From Limnoperna fortunei (Eukaryota; Mollusca; Bivalvia; Mytilida; Modiolidae): a stretch of DNA of 64,000 bases. The notes under the pieces are model-generated. The model was not told the DNA's origin. It saw only the letters and a program-made list of their open reading frames with translations, and did no database searches. Each line of letters starts with the position of its first letter. Position 1 is the stretch's first letter. The stretch is taken from the NCBI GenBank assembly GCA_944474755.1, contig OX104113.1, forward strand, positions 60,718,074 to 60,782,073, in the 5' to 3' direction. Positions 21,933 to 33,158 of the stretch are shown piece by piece. The translations under genes and the position numbers were made by a program.

Positions 21933-22684
21933 CCGACACAGAGAGACTCCTAGATTCCGACCATGAACAAATTGGAGGTGACGCTGCTCCTAATAAGCCT
22001 ATTAGGACTCACGATTCTGGTGAATCTTCAAGTCATTCCAATGATCTTGTTGATACTTTCCACCTTTTTAAAATTACCTCGATGGAAAGATTTCTTCTCT
22101 TAAACATGACTAATGCAGGAAATGAGTTCTTTGCTAAGAAGCTCAAAGAAGATTGTGCTGTTAAACTCAAAGATGAGGGGAATCAAGTACAATTTTCATT
22201 TAATTCGGACATTATTGCAGACCTCAATAAGTTGCAGAAACGCATTTCGCCTGAAGACTCCGTTTCACTCACTATCGTTTCCGGAGCTATCATCAAACTC
22301 AACAAGAGAAATAAGCTCATCAGGATTGCGAACAAATCGCCCGCTGGCTGGAAAACCGTTAAGGAATACGAAAGTGATGATTTGGCGTCAGATTCGGAAG
22401 ACGAGAAACGTCTCCGTGCAGCAGAGAATCGCGCCATCAAGTCTATCAACCAAAAGAAGAGGAATCATCCTTATAGTAAGCCATCTACAGTTTCCTCTGC
22501 TCCTATTGCTCAACCTACAGATGCTGCTTTTCGGAAATCAGTACAACCGCCTTTTCGTTCCAACAGAAAAAGGGATCCAACGCCATACGACATTTGCTTT
22601 AACTGTAACCAACTCGGACACTGGAGAACACAATGCCCACTTTTTACCAGTTCCAAGCCGACAACAGTCCCAGGCAAACAGTAA
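21929..22684 (+). CDS. Ngaro ORF1, gag-like protein with CCHC zinc knuckle
   Basis: 251 codons, intact. The ATG lies at the very end of repeat A1, which fits a leader within the repeat. The N-terminal 40 residues are polar and acidic and the middle is helical and charged. There is a basic Ser/Thr/Pro-rich linker. Near the C-terminus is one zinc knuckle CFNCNQLGHWRTQC (C-x2-C-x4-H-x4-C), expected to bind the element RNA. The stop TAA overlaps the beginning of the pol frame by about 50 bases in another register. Family resemblance outside the knuckle is not recognisable by eye; the call rests on the knuckle and on position before reverse transcriptase. Confidence 0.75.
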   Translation: MSDTERLLDSDHEQIGGDAAPNKPIRTHDSGESSSHSNDLVDTFHLFKITSMERFLLLNMTNAGNEFFAKKLKEDCAVKLKDEGNQVQFSFNSDIIADLNKLQKRISPEDSVSLTIVSGAIIKLNKRNKLIRIANKSPAGWKTVKEYESDDLASDSEDEKRLRAAENRAIKSINQKKRNHPYSKPSTVSSAPIAQPTDAAFRKSVQPPFRSNRKRDPTPYDICFNCNQLGHWRTQCPLFTSSKPTTVPGKQ

Positions 22685-24542
22685 TAACAGTTTATGATAA
22701 GTATTTGTTAGAGAATCCTATGTCAGAGCAATTTCAAATGTTTACTGATCACGTTAAATATCTTGAAAATCTAGATATCAGTTCAATTGCTACAGGTGTG
22801 AAACATAGTTTACGTAAGCATATTGATTTTTGGTCTTCTATTGGCGCATCAAAATTTGTAATTGACACTATTGAAACGGTTATGTAATTCCTTTTATTAC
22901 AACTCCGCCACCTATGTCTTTTAAAAATAACAAATCGGCCATATTGCATTCAGAATTTGTTGATGAAGCCATTGCGGATCTTATTGAATCGGGCTGTGTT
23001 GTAAAAACCCCCTTTCAACCATTTGTTGTAAACCCACTCAGTGTAGCGGTACAGAGTTCGGGTAAAAAACGATTAATTCTTGACCTGAGTGAATTGAACA
23101 ATTTTGTTAAAAAAGACAGGATCAAATTTGAGGATTGGAAAATTGCTTTAAACTATTTTACTAAAGATTCTTATCAGTTCTAATTCGACTTGAAAAGCGG
23201 CTACTTTCATTATGATATTTGTTACAACCAACAGACGTATTTAGGTTTTAAATGGAAGAATAATTTTGATTGTTTTATAGTTTTAGCCTTTGGATTGTCA
23301 TCGGCGCCATACCTGTTCACTAAATGTCTTCGTCCTTTAGTGAAACACTGGCGTGAAAATGGAATAGATATAGTCCTATACTTAGATGATGGATTTGGTA
23401 TTGCCAAAGATAAAATTTCTGCAATACACAATTCTTCGTTTGTTAAAAAATCGCTAGAAAATGCAGGCCTTCTTATTAATACTGAGAAATCAGTTTTTGA
23501 ACCAGTTCAAAAGTTAGAATGGTTAGGATTGGTGTGGAATTCAGTTGATTTTTCTATAAGTATAACTGACAGAAGGATTAACGACACTTTAAAATCGTTA
23601 GATAACATTTTGAAAATATTCCCTTTCTTTACAGCACGCCAATTAGCACAGGTCACAGGTAAAATCATGTCAATGTTACCCGTCATCGGTGATCTTACTT
23701 GTTTAATGTCCCGTTATTTGTATCATGCTATTGACCAAAGATCAAAATGGGACAGTTTCTTAAAGCTGGATTGTTTTGACGCTGTTCGAGTAGAACTAGA
23801 TTTTTGGTTTAAGAATTTAAAAACTTTTAGTTCAAAGTCTTGGGGGTCTTATTCTCTGCCCAAAACGCTAGTTTATTCTGATGCTAGTAACATTGTTGCT
23901 GGGGCTTTTATTGTAGACATTAATGATCATATCTTTTACCACATGTGGAATGATCATGAGATTTTAATGAGTTCTACTTGGAGGGAACTTAAAGCTATTT
24001 TATTAGCTCTTAGGTCATTTAAATTCATATTAAAAAATGAAAGAATTATTTGGCATACTGATAATATAAACTGTGTACCTATAGTTAAAAAGGGTAGTAC
24101 GAAAGAACATTTACAGGTAATTGCTCTTAAAATTTTTCAAATTTGCCACCAATTTAACATTTGTATGGAAATAAGATGGGTGCCTAGATCCGATAATTCT
24201 AAGGCAGATTATATATTAAAAATGATAGACAATGAAGACTGGAGAACTTCATGCGAGTTCAACTTTATTGATGAATTATGGGGACCGTATACATTCGACA
24301 GATTTGCCAGTAATTTTAATTTTAAAGTTCGTAGATTTAATTCTAATTTTTGGAGTAACGAAACAGAGGCAGTAGATGCATTTTCACAAAATTGGTTTGC
24401 GGAAAATAATTGGCGCGTGCCTCCCATTTTCTTGATTTTGAGGACTGTAGATCATTTGATCCTTTGTAGAGCCAAAGGAACTTTGATAGCACCTAAATGG
24501 CCATCTTCGCTTTTTGTAAGTGGTGTAACGATCATAATGTAA
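22633..24542 (+). pseudogene. Ngaro reverse transcriptase and RNase H (broken)
   Basis: Ordered domains: N-terminal linker (22633-22887); reverse transcriptase with VVNPLSVAVQSSGKKRLILD, then FDLKSGYFHYDI, AFGLSSAPYLFTK and the catalytic YLDDG; then RNase H with YSDAS, the Glu of WRELKAILL, the Asp of HTDN and the Asp of SDNSKAD. It copies element RNA into DNA. Lesions: a one-base frameshift near 22875, and an in-frame TAA at 23181-23183 within the block before FDLKSGY. The C-terminal GTLIAPKWPSSLF motif, usual for this group, is followed at once by the recombinase in another frame. The usual end of pol and the N-terminus of the recombinase therefore appear to have been lost in an internal deletion. 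Confidence 0.85.
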
Positions 24543-25379
24543 ATCCACTTCCGGCATCAGAGTACTATGTATCTTTGTATTTAATTCATTTATCTAAAAA
24601 ACACAATTCTACTGCCAAGATAGATGAAGCGTTTTATGCGATTAATTGGTCGCACAAGTTAGCAGGGCTACCTAATCCTTGTACATCAGATTTATGTAAT
24701 CTTGTAAAAGATGGAGCTCATAGATCTATTGGCCATTTTATAACTAATAAAAAAGAGTCCATTACAGTAGAAACATTACAAAAAATTGTATTCAAGTTTG
24801 GCAGTGACAGTTCCTCTTTGTACGATATAAGAACATGTTGTATGTGCCTTATTAGTTATGCAGGATTTTTACGTTTTTCGGAACTTGTAAATTTGAGAAA
24901 ATAGGATATTCAATTTTTTGATACGCATGCTTCTTTGTTTATAGAAAAAAGTAAAACAGATCAATTTAGAGAAGGGAATACTGTTCTTATTTCAAGGACT
25001 TACAAGCAAACTTGTCCTGTCAGTATGCTTGAAAAGTATCTTAGATTAGCCAATGTTACTGATCCTTCGGATTTCATTTTTAGAAGTCTAACATATTGTA
25101 AGAAATTAAATATGTACAAACTTAGAGGTGTCAAACATTTATCTTATACTAGACCTAGAGAAATACTGCTTCAAACATTAGAATCTGTTGGTTTTTGACA
25201 AAAATAAATTCGGCCTTCAGAGTTTAAGGTCAGGCGGAGCCACTGCCGCTGCGAATGCAGGTATTAATGATAGATTATTCAAAAAACACGGACGATGGGC
25301 ATCAAACACGACCAAAGATGGTTATGTAAAAGAAAATCTTTCTCACAAATTGTCAGTGTCGCAACATTTAGGAATTTAG
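24497..25379 (+). pseudogene. Ngaro tyrosine recombinase (broken)
   Basis: Site-specific recombinase expected to integrate the circular cDNA. Visible parts: a truncated N-terminal SAM-like core-binding region (FCKWCNDHNV, AFYAINWSHKLAG), then the catalytic domain with the first Arg in GFLRFSELVNLR, the Lys in EKSKTDQ, the LRSGGATAAANAGI box, the HGRW box and the nucleophile Tyr in KDGYVKENL. The His of the usual HSLRSGG box is Gln (LQSLRSGG). Lesions: an in-frame TAG at 24902-24904 and a one-base frame change near 25195 in a T run. Even without these, the His to Gln change and missing N-terminus would probably impair it. Confidence 0.85.
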
Positions 25380-25418
25380 TTAATTATTCAATCCTGCTTT
25401 GGCTTTCTTTGTCGTTCG

Positions 25419-25518
25419 AAAAGCTGCTACACCAGATGGCATACTTAATCCTATACATGTGTTGAGTTTTATTTAATAAATAATTTATATTCGTTTGAGC
25501 TTGGCGAATAAGAATATA
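25419..25518 (+). repeat. Ngaro repeat B1
   Basis: About 100 bp (AAAAGCTGCTACACCAGATG to CTTGGCGAATAAGAATATAA), repeated as B2 at 25982-26080 with a one-base indel. It lies between the recombinase stop and repeat A2. Confidence 0.9.
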
Positions 25519-25624
25519 AATATATTTATTAAAGTTAGCTGAAAGCATGTACACAGGTAGCAAGTGTTTTTGTTTACAAATATAAACACGTGGATTCAGT
25601 TGGGTTGTTTGTATATTTATACAT

Positions 25625-25802
25625 TATTTGCATATGGATTCTTATTGGTTTAAATACAGTAATGTGATTTTGTTTACGGGTAGATGAGTAGTCTCGTGCA
25701 TTTCATGCACTTTTTTCCGGGACGAGTCGTATCTATACGGGTATAGATGAGTTGCATATTTATTCGAAGTTTGCCATTCTACCGGTTTAGCAGCTTTCAT
25801 GT
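25625..25802 (+). repeat. Ngaro repeat A2
   Basis: Second copy of the 178-bp A repeat, a few substitutions from A1. It ends just after the same ATG, but here no ORF continues. Confidence 0.9.
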
Positions 25803-25981
25803 TTGAGATATCCGCCCACCCATCCATTATGATGATTTACTTATGATTGTATATATATTTAATTCGATTAAATTTTCTTTTGTAGATATTACTGATGTGT
25901 TTGTAATGTCATTGATGCTAATCGTGTATAGTGTTTATGAAAGACTTTGTTGTTTTGCGTTATTTTGAAAATGTATAAAAT

Positions 25982-26080
25982 AAAAGCTGCTACACCAGAT
26001 GGCATACTTAATCCTATACATGTGTTCGAGTTTTATTTAATAAATAATTTATATTCGTTTGAGCTTGGCGAATAAGAATA
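25982..26080 (+). repeat. Ngaro repeat B2 and right end
   Basis: Second B repeat. Sequence from about 26079 onward (TATAATTGACAGAGCAG) is shared with 36722 in the other duplication copy, which fixes the right boundary of the element to within a few bases. Confidence 0.9.
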
Positions 26081-26082
26081 TA

Positions 26083-26540
26083 ATTGACAGAGCAGATGAA
26101 CTGTTTTTAAGGCACGAATATGGCGAAATGTTGAGCCATGAGGATATTGACAAAATTATCGATGATATCGGTAAATTATTTGACGAAAATGCTAACAGGA
26201 TGTCTTTAGTATAAAACCTGCTGGCATAAATATCAAAGTGCATAATAGTAATAACCAAACGCCTTGGATTAATTACAACTGTAAGACAAGTCGACGTGCT
26301 TTCCATGACGCAAGAAAGGCATACAATTTGAATAAAACTACTAATAATCGTCACAACATGAATAGAGCTAGTCGCGAATATAAGAATGAACTAAATAAGG
26401 CTTATTCTCAATTTCAAGCAAAATTGTCACGTGATATAAGAGAAGCTTCAAGCCGTATCCCTAGAACATTTTGGAATATACTAAAGAAGTGTAGAAATAC
26501 GAGAAACTCTGAATCAAATGTCGCACTCGACGATTTGTAT
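26083..26540 (+). pseudogene. LINE ORF2 linker fragment, copy 1
   Basis: Contains the segment between endonuclease and reverse transcriptase of a jockey/I-like LINE: KPAG..., then TPWINYNCKTSRRAFHDARK, AYNLNKTTNN and RIPRTFWNILKK. One frame change lies near 26210. No endonuclease or reverse transcriptase core remains. The same fragment, with a stop after WNILKK, is at 36726-37140. Confidence 0.65.
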
Positions 26541-26554
26541 AATTACATGTATTT

Positions 26555-26650
26555 TTGTCTCTTTGGAGTCGAGCACATCCTGCCATATTAAAGCTCGAAT
26601 CAGCAACATCAGTGATGACAGACCATGATCAGTAGATAATTACTGAATTA
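26555..26650 (-). mobile_element. SINE head fragment, copy 1
   Basis: Matches in reverse orientation the head of the tRNA-SINE family (GGAGTCGAGCACATCC, GCTCGAATCAGCAACATCAG, GACAGACCATGATCAGTAGA). The outer part present in copy 2 (37195-37270) is deleted here. Confidence 0.6.
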
Positions 26651-26799
26651 CATAACTCAAAGAAAGTACAAACTATGTATTTCATCATAACACACAAACA
26701 CACAATAAAGTAAACAGCTGGTGTCAAGCACATGTATATTCAAATATCAGTAAGCACGAGTTAATCATCCGAGTCATGTATCAAGGGGGGAGGGGAGAA

Positions 26800-27490
26800 G
26801 ATTACTAAGTCCAACACCTATTTTTAAAATATCAGTTCCCTGGTTAGACATGTTGATGGGCATAACTCTCTATAAAATTCTGAAGTTTTTGACTCGTTCT
26901 ATAGCCCTTTGCATGTCAATCCTCAAATTAGCAATCCTGAGTGTTTATTCAACACTCCTCCTGTTGAATTTTTCAAATTTTATTTGGAGGAACAATTAAA
27001 TGAAGTTCTCGAGGTGCAGTGAAATCAGTTATCTGAAAACCCTTATCAGCCATTATGGCATCACCAGGTTCACATATATCAAGAATACCACATTTCAATG
27101 TCATATGTTTGTCACTGATACTACCTGTCCACATGTCTGAAACAAATGTAATAATACCATCAAGACTTATTCCAAGTAACGCTTTCCAAGTCATGTGAGA
27201 CTTCTAATGGGACTACATAATGCTTTAACGACTGGGGATTTTGAGTGTAAAATGGTGTGCAGTCAATAATAACACGACAATTAGGATATCTCTTTTTAAA
27301 CTTTTTTGGGCATTGTCTGTTGAATACTAGATTTGGAAGGCATGGGGTTAAAGAAATTAGCTTCACTGCTTAGTACGCAATCCACTCGTTAACTATCATT
27401 GCACAAGTTGCTTTAGAAATTTTAAATCTGTAGGCCAAATCTTCTAATAGTAAAGTAGGCCTTAACCTGATGAGTACCAAAAAAACTCAT
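26800..27490 (-). pseudogene. DDE_Tnp_4 (Harbinger/ISL2EU-like) transposase remnant, copy 1
   Basis: Minus-strand degraded transposase: helix-turn-helix LLLEDLAYRFKISKATCAMI, then KKFKKRYPNCRVIIDCT (first catalytic Asp), a frame change, TWKALLGISLDG, ITFVSDMWTGSISDKH, GDAIMADKGF (second Asp), and near the 3' end MQRAIERVKNFRIL (Glu). The order and spacing are those of the DDE superfamily endonucleases found in Harbinger-like and ISL2EU-like elements. Stops and at least one frameshift make it inactive. No terminal inverted repeats or second protein were recognised around it. Confidence 0.75.
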
Positions 27491-27499
27491 CTACAAGCC

Positions 27500-30120
27500 T
27501 GAGACTACGGGGGTCTACCCTTCTCAAGACCATCTCCTGCTCGATGAGTGTTTTCCTCTGAATCGTTAAGCTCATTTAAAGCAAATTAAATTCATTTATA
27601 CTTGGTATGCCAGTATAAAACGTGCACATTTCACTGCTGTTTATGTCCTCTATAGTTACATCTGGCAATTAAGCTTGTGTTCCTATTTCCTTGTATTCTA
27701 AAACAGAAGTTTGTGTTCCTATGTCACACATCTTTGATTCTGTCCGTGTACTATAACATACAGTTACTGAAGAGTCGGTTTATATTTCTTTAGGCAGTCT
27801 TTTGGTTTCAATGCTTTATACATTATGACCACAACCATCGTGAAGTTTAGCCGACAGGCATTTCAGTAGATTATTAGATCTAATACTTAAATTAAGAAAC
27901 ACCTCTGCTGAAAAATCCTCAATACCACAAGTCTACTACCCCATTTACCTGTGCACTGTATAACACAACGCACACACACCAGCTATTCCGTGATGTTTGT
28001 TACTTAGTTATATATAAATATTTTAATTTCGTTTAAATACTCAATACATGAGCAAAGTTGGTTATTTCTTATAACCTAACTTGGTTTTTCAGCACGTGAC
28101 TGATTGTGACGTCACAATAAGATGTATTGATGACGTTGACTATACATGAATTCTTCCGCAAACAACAAGTGACGACACTAATGTGAATTGCAAATATTAT
28201 TTGATAATGTCTCTTTTTTCTGTCGATTTGGGCGTGTTGTCTTCCATGATTGTATGCAATTTGCTCTCCATAAAGGATATGTTTTTGTTCAACAAATTAA
28301 ATAAAAAAAATTTCTAGTCTTAGATTTATGTTATTCAAAACAAACTCTTAAACTTTGTTATTTTTTTATTCCATGAAGCGGTTTTCAAGAAATGCATGAA
28401 AACATACGAAGACCTAACATACGCATGATCATGAAAAATGAACTTGGTTATCCATAAATTTTGCATTTTGTTAGTTTATTTCACATCCCCGTTTTTCCAA
28501 AGTGAGATTCTGATTGCCTTTAAACTGTTGGAATAAGACTTGTATCCCTTGAAATACATTTCAATTAAGAAAAATAGTATAAAACTGTCCTAATTATGCA
28601 CCTAGTCCATCCTGACAAAGTTTTTGAGTTCAAATTTAAATTTAATGATATATCAAATTTAAATTTGATGATATGCCAATGTACAACATTTTGGAGGTGT
28701 ACATTAATAGTTTCTAAACTGCGACTAAAATAAAAATTTATTAATTTTATTAAATGCGGTCACTATTCTATTAAGCTTAATAGTCAAATGAACAGTCCTT
28801 ACTAAACGAACCCCCACTAAAGTACAAACTGGCATAAAAAGAAACAAAATTATATCTTGCTTTGGTAGGAATTTGCAAAAATTGGTAAATTTCCCATTAC
28901 TGCTTATTTTTAAGGATTTTTTAGAGAAGCACTATCATCTCCAGGCCCAATTATCTTAACAAGTACAATTATTGTATATGGTTACTAGTTTACTAACAAA
29001 TTTACCACCAGAAAGCATCAGATATTAGTATTAACCTATGCCGCCAATATAACCGACTAAAGCCGCAGGTGTAAAATTGACAAATTCATCTTAAATACAC
29101 TATTTTTCTGCATACTAGAATGTCTACCAGTTCTAGTTTTATACATTTTGACCCCTTCATTACACCCAAAACCTTAAACAGGAGATTATTTAAATTAAAG
29201 CATATTGCACTAAGTGCAGACCACCACATTTCCCAAAATTTGATAAATATTACATAATACCATTTTTAGGCTGAAATGTGACACCCGCATAGGTTTTGGG
29301 TCTGATAAGCAATTAAAATGATTCTCTTTGTGATTTACCTTCTTTCTGTACCATTTTTATCAAAAGTAATAGAAGCTGATATACATGTCTATTGCCTCTT
29401 ACAGGTGTTGGACCACCATTGTTTTTGGACTCTTCGGCTATACTAAATTTGATGATTTTGACTTATCATAGAAAATTTACCTTTATTTCAAATAAAGTGA
29501 CATTTCTGGCAAATATGCAGAAACTCAACATTCTGTCAAAATTTCTCAATATGTTTCTTCGCATATAAGAACGAATGCTAAACCGGAAGTCCATGTGGTC
29601 TAAAAATCTACTTTCACTTTCTGTTTCAGTCCAAAAATAGTTCATGTCCCTATTTGACTATCAACATTTTTATGTTCATTTGAAACCAATAGAACTTGAT
29701 CATCAAGTTTCCTAGAATATTCAGCTTTCCAAAATTACCAAATTTATTCTGGTATCATGTTCGGTTCAAATTTTATATTAGGCAACAGTGAACCGGTCTG
29801 TTGAATAGTACTACTTTTACGTACAACCTTTGGACTGGTTCCCGGTATTTGGTGGTCCTACACCAACGGAAGTTAAACGTAAACCTCTACGCCAAAGAGC
29901 TTTCCAAGTGGTACTGCTGCCAGCCAATTTTTCGACATCCAATTAACACCTCATTTTATGTGCGATCAAAACATTTAGATCGATCACTAACTCTTCCTTT
30001 TTTTTTGGAAGATACCCACATTATTAATTTATTGTTGGTTAAATATGAAAGGATGAATTTTGTTTTCTGATAGTGAAAAATTATGAAAGATACTTAGCAT
30101 CTTCTCTGGAAGCTGTGTTT
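27500..30120. other. Right-arm spacer of duplication copy 1, no gene recognised
   Basis: A+T-rich, shared with 38190-41620 except for block differences (28018-28205 differs completely from 38713-39155). Contains a small inverted/tandem TCAAATTTAAATTTAATGAT motif near 28622-28672. Frames are short and have no motifs. Confidence 0.5.
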
Positions 30121-30131
30121 CTTGCTTATTG

Positions 30132-30650
30132 GCCCCGTGCGGGTTCCGGGTGGCTAAAAGAATAGACCGCAGTCGCGCTAGCTTGTCGTAAAAGGCGACT
30201 AAATAGCGCCCAGTACCCTGACCGGCGTTTCAGGTCGGTTTTCCTTAAGACCGACTTGGAAATGTGTGCCCCAGGTGGTTGAATGGGGTACCCCTAGCAA
30301 ACTGGGGTTGTCAGGCCATAATACGGAAAACCTGACCGCAAACCATATTAGTGCACCGTGTTGGGAAAAATGCCACGTTCCTCGCACGTTAAAGAACGCT
30401 GCTGTAGTATTCGCTATGAGTAGGGATTTCGTTCCCGCTACAGGAGGCTAAATTGCCCGACCCTATCCATCCTCCCATTTGCCAGTGGCAATCTAAAATC
30501 CGTTACCCCTATTTTTCCTTGTGTCCCATCCCATTTTCATTCATCATCATTTCATGTTCATTTTATCATCCATTTCATGTTCATCGCCTGAATATAGCTG
30601 AAATATTGCTGCTCGGGCGTTAAACACCATTAATCAATCAATCAATCAAT
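30132..30650 (+). mobile_element. 519-bp SINE-like retroposon with (AATC)n tail and target-site duplication
   Basis: A GC-richer block flanked by CTTGCTTATTG on both sides (30121-30131 and 30651-30661). The other duplication copy has the single uninterrupted site at 41623-41633, so the insertion is proven by comparison. It ends CCTGAATATAGCTGAAATAT, GGGCGTTAAACACCATTAA and (TCAA)n, a tail also found at the 3' end of the LINE at 43515-46033. The 5' part is GC-rich with a GGCTTGTCGT-like hairpin region (GACCGGCGTTTCAGG near 30220). No coding capacity. Confidence 0.9.
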
Positions 30651-31084
30651 CTTGCTTATTGAGTCGAAAAGAATAGTTTTTAGCCGGGAACGGAACACGA
30701 TTGTTGAAATAATAAATATACTGAAGACCAAATCTGTCCAATGGTAGATTTAAGAAATAATTCACGCAGCCTGTGGTGAATTATTTCTATTCTAATAAGA
30801 CAATTACTGTAGATTTATAATATTTTTGTACCTATTGAAAACATCATTTCCGTCATAAACTGGCTGTACGTCAATGTAACACACAATATATTGCAACGGA
30901 TAATTATAGCGCGTGTCGCTATTTATAAGATTTATACGTCATACGCAATAGCTTTCCGGTGGGAGTTACAGTTTTGTTATTGGAACAGCCCTTTAAAACA
31001 CGCCCTCCTCAGCGCGTGTTGCTAATAGATAGAATCATTTTTTTCCACAGTTATTGTTTCAAAGTATTTAAAGCACGTCATATT

Positions 31085-31680
31085 AGAATTTCTGATTGAC
31101 AACATACTTGTTATGTTTGAGGGACATGTTTTTCTACAGATTGTTGGTATTCCAATGGGTACTAATTGTGCTCCTCTCCTCGCTGACCTGTTTTTGTACT
31201 CTTATTAGGTTTCTAGGCGTTCTGCTGTAGAAGAAAGAAAAGACTCTGGACCAGAACAATAATTTCACATTCCGCTATATTGATGATGTTTTGTTTCTGA
31301 ACAGTGCTAAATTAGGTGACTACCGGGTATTTGCATTCTGTCTACCCTAGCGAGCTTGAAATTAAAGCCATCACCAATACATTTAGATCGGTCTCTTACT
31401 TAGACTTACTTTTAGAAATAGAATAGTAAAAACTACAAACTAGACCCTACGACAAACGTGATGACAAACTTGACTTGATTGACCGTTATTGGAAATGCAT
31501 CTCTCAAATACGATCGGAGATTTTTTGCCGAGTCAAAGGGTTTACTTCCTTTTCCTGGATATGACGTTTTCCTGAACATGACAACGAGTAACTCGGCGAG
31601 GTTGAGACAGGCACTGCTTACTCGTCCGGAGCACATAAGTGCACCCATGGTTTTTATTTTTTGTTTACCAAGTACATTAA
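31085..31680 (+). pseudogene. Penelope-like reverse transcriptase remnant, copy 2
   Basis: Duplicate of 19520-20100 with the same deletion and most of the same stops. The GIPMGTNCAPLL and TFRYIDDVLFLN blocks are present. An 11-bp difference near 31672 separates the copies. Confidence 0.75.
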
Positions 31681-32552
31681 TCTCTACTCTTAGTCACTAT
31701 GAAATGCAAATAATTTATGGCACAGAACTGTTCAGAACATGTTTAAATTCCAGAAAAAATTATTCAGGGGTAGGTCAGGGTAGTACGAGGAAGGGAGAAA
31801 CGAGACAGCTATGGCGTTCCATACAAAACAAAGCACAATCATATAATAACAAAGTAGCATCATATCAAAAATGTGATCATAAGGCAGTTATGGCGTTCCA
31901 TAATTGTACTTAAATTTCAACAATATTGACAATTTAGTTGACTGTTTCAAACATTGTCCACCCCATATTGAAACTCCAGTGTACGCATTATGTACAACTT
32001 TAAATCTTGATTTCTTGTTTTGTATAAATAATCTCATGAAATATGGTCTCATAACACTTTCTATGTCCGTACGAGTATTTTTTCTCGCACAACACATTAC
32101 ACAACATTTTTCTTTCTTTTACTTTACCCTTTCGCCCGTGTACAAATGTTATAATTTTTCCAGTCCTCTTTGCTGCAGTGATTGCATGTTTCCAGTATAT
32201 AGAGTTAATTGATGTTACCGAAACATGACAGCTAAGCAGAAGAGATACCAAATACTTACAAATGGAAAACATATTAGTAAAATACATTGTCTTAAGCAAA
32301 TAAGCAAATGTATTATTTTATACAATCATAAGATGCTGATTGACTGAAAAGTTAACATGGTAACATGTTACAGAAGATGTTTAGGGTATCCGATGCTAAT
32401 TTCATAACGATAGTTTTTGTTAACGTAGAGTAATAGAACTGTATTCAAATATACTCTTACCAAAACCATTAAAAATAGTTTTCCGAAGAAACGTTACAGT
32501 TTGTTTGTTTTTTGGAATAGTATTTATGTCAGTTTAAGCAACTTTTCGGAGA

Positions 32553-32750
32553 AGTCGGAGTACCCGATGAAAACGCCAGACCTTCGACAGGAACACTGGT
32601 AATCCCCTGATGAGAACGTCATGCTTTAGACAGGAACAAAGGTAATCCTCCGATGAGAACACCAGACATTCGACCTTTCTACAGGAACACTGGTAATCAC
32701 CCGATGAGAACGCCAGACCTTCGGCAGGAACACTGGTAATCCCTGTTAAT
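32553..32750 (-). repeat. 41-bp SINE-derived tandem repeat, four units
   Basis: Same array as 20970-21215 with one unit fewer and several substitutions, so it has changed in length since the duplication. Confidence 0.8.
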
Positions 32751-33050
32751 TAAGGCTGCTATAAAACTTTCAGAAACATCACTGTCTGTCATATTAAGTA
32801 TGGAGTATACATTAAAATGTCTGCATTTCTGATTTTCTAGGGTTTGTGGAGGATCAAATACCTGTAATGCTAAAAATAACTGTTGTTGAATCACTGTTGT
32901 TGTAATTGTGTAATACTGGAAATACATACTGTAATAAATTCACGCCACTGATTCTATCCCTGTTATAGAATTATATTCAGTAAGCGTGTTCAAAAACGCC
33001 TTATATGGTATAGACGCAGAAGCGTTTTTATTTTTTAATTGTTTAAGATA

Positions 33051-33158
33051 TTTTAACGGGTATGCTATCTGCGTTTTAGCACATACAAGATACAGTCAGT
33101 CAAAATCGAAATCTCCCTCGGTTAGCTGGTAATTTGTTAATTACAGGTTCAAGTCCTG
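33051..33158 (+). other. Copy-2-specific insert with tRNA B-box-like sequence
   Basis: Present only in copy 2; copy 1 joins at 21518. Contains CTCGGTTAGCTGGTAA and, 15 bases on, GGTTCAAGTCC, which resemble tRNA D-arm and T-arm (polymerase III A and B box) sequences. It may be a truncated tRNA-derived SINE. No target-site duplication is obvious. Confidence 0.35.

Larger units (their letters stand above)
21755..26080 (+). mobile_element. Ngaro-type tyrosine-recombinase retrotransposon
   Basis: A 4.3-kb element with the diagnostic split direct repeat order: A1 (21755-21932), ORFs, B1 (25419-25518), A2 (25625-25802), B2 (25982-26080). It encodes a CCHC gag-like protein, reverse transcriptase/RNase H and a tyrosine recombinase, and no methyltransferase is seen. 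It lacks the inverted terminal repeats of DIRS1 and the integrase of LTR elements. Integration is expected to go through a circular intermediate without target-site duplication. Its ends abut exactly the two arms of the surrounding duplication. Several lesions in the ORFs make this copy inactive, but the A and B repeats are nearly identical, so it is fairly young. Confidence 0.9.
18000..30705 (+). repeat. Large tandem duplication, copy 1
   Basis: Copy 1 of a head-to-tail duplication whose second copy starts at the next base. Shared parts are the left arm (18000-21755 with 30706-33386) and right arm (26079-30705 with 36722-41676), a few percent diverged with scattered indels. Between the arms copy 1 has the Ngaro element. 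Copy-1-only insertions are the inverted-repeat transposon 18272-19373, a fifth 41-bp unit near 21000, and the 519-bp SINE at 30132-30650. Confidence 0.9.

Noticed and set aside
21755..26080. LTR retrotransposon
   Set aside because: Terminal repeats are split (A1, B1-A2-B2), there is no integrase or protease, and a tyrosine recombinase follows RNase H.
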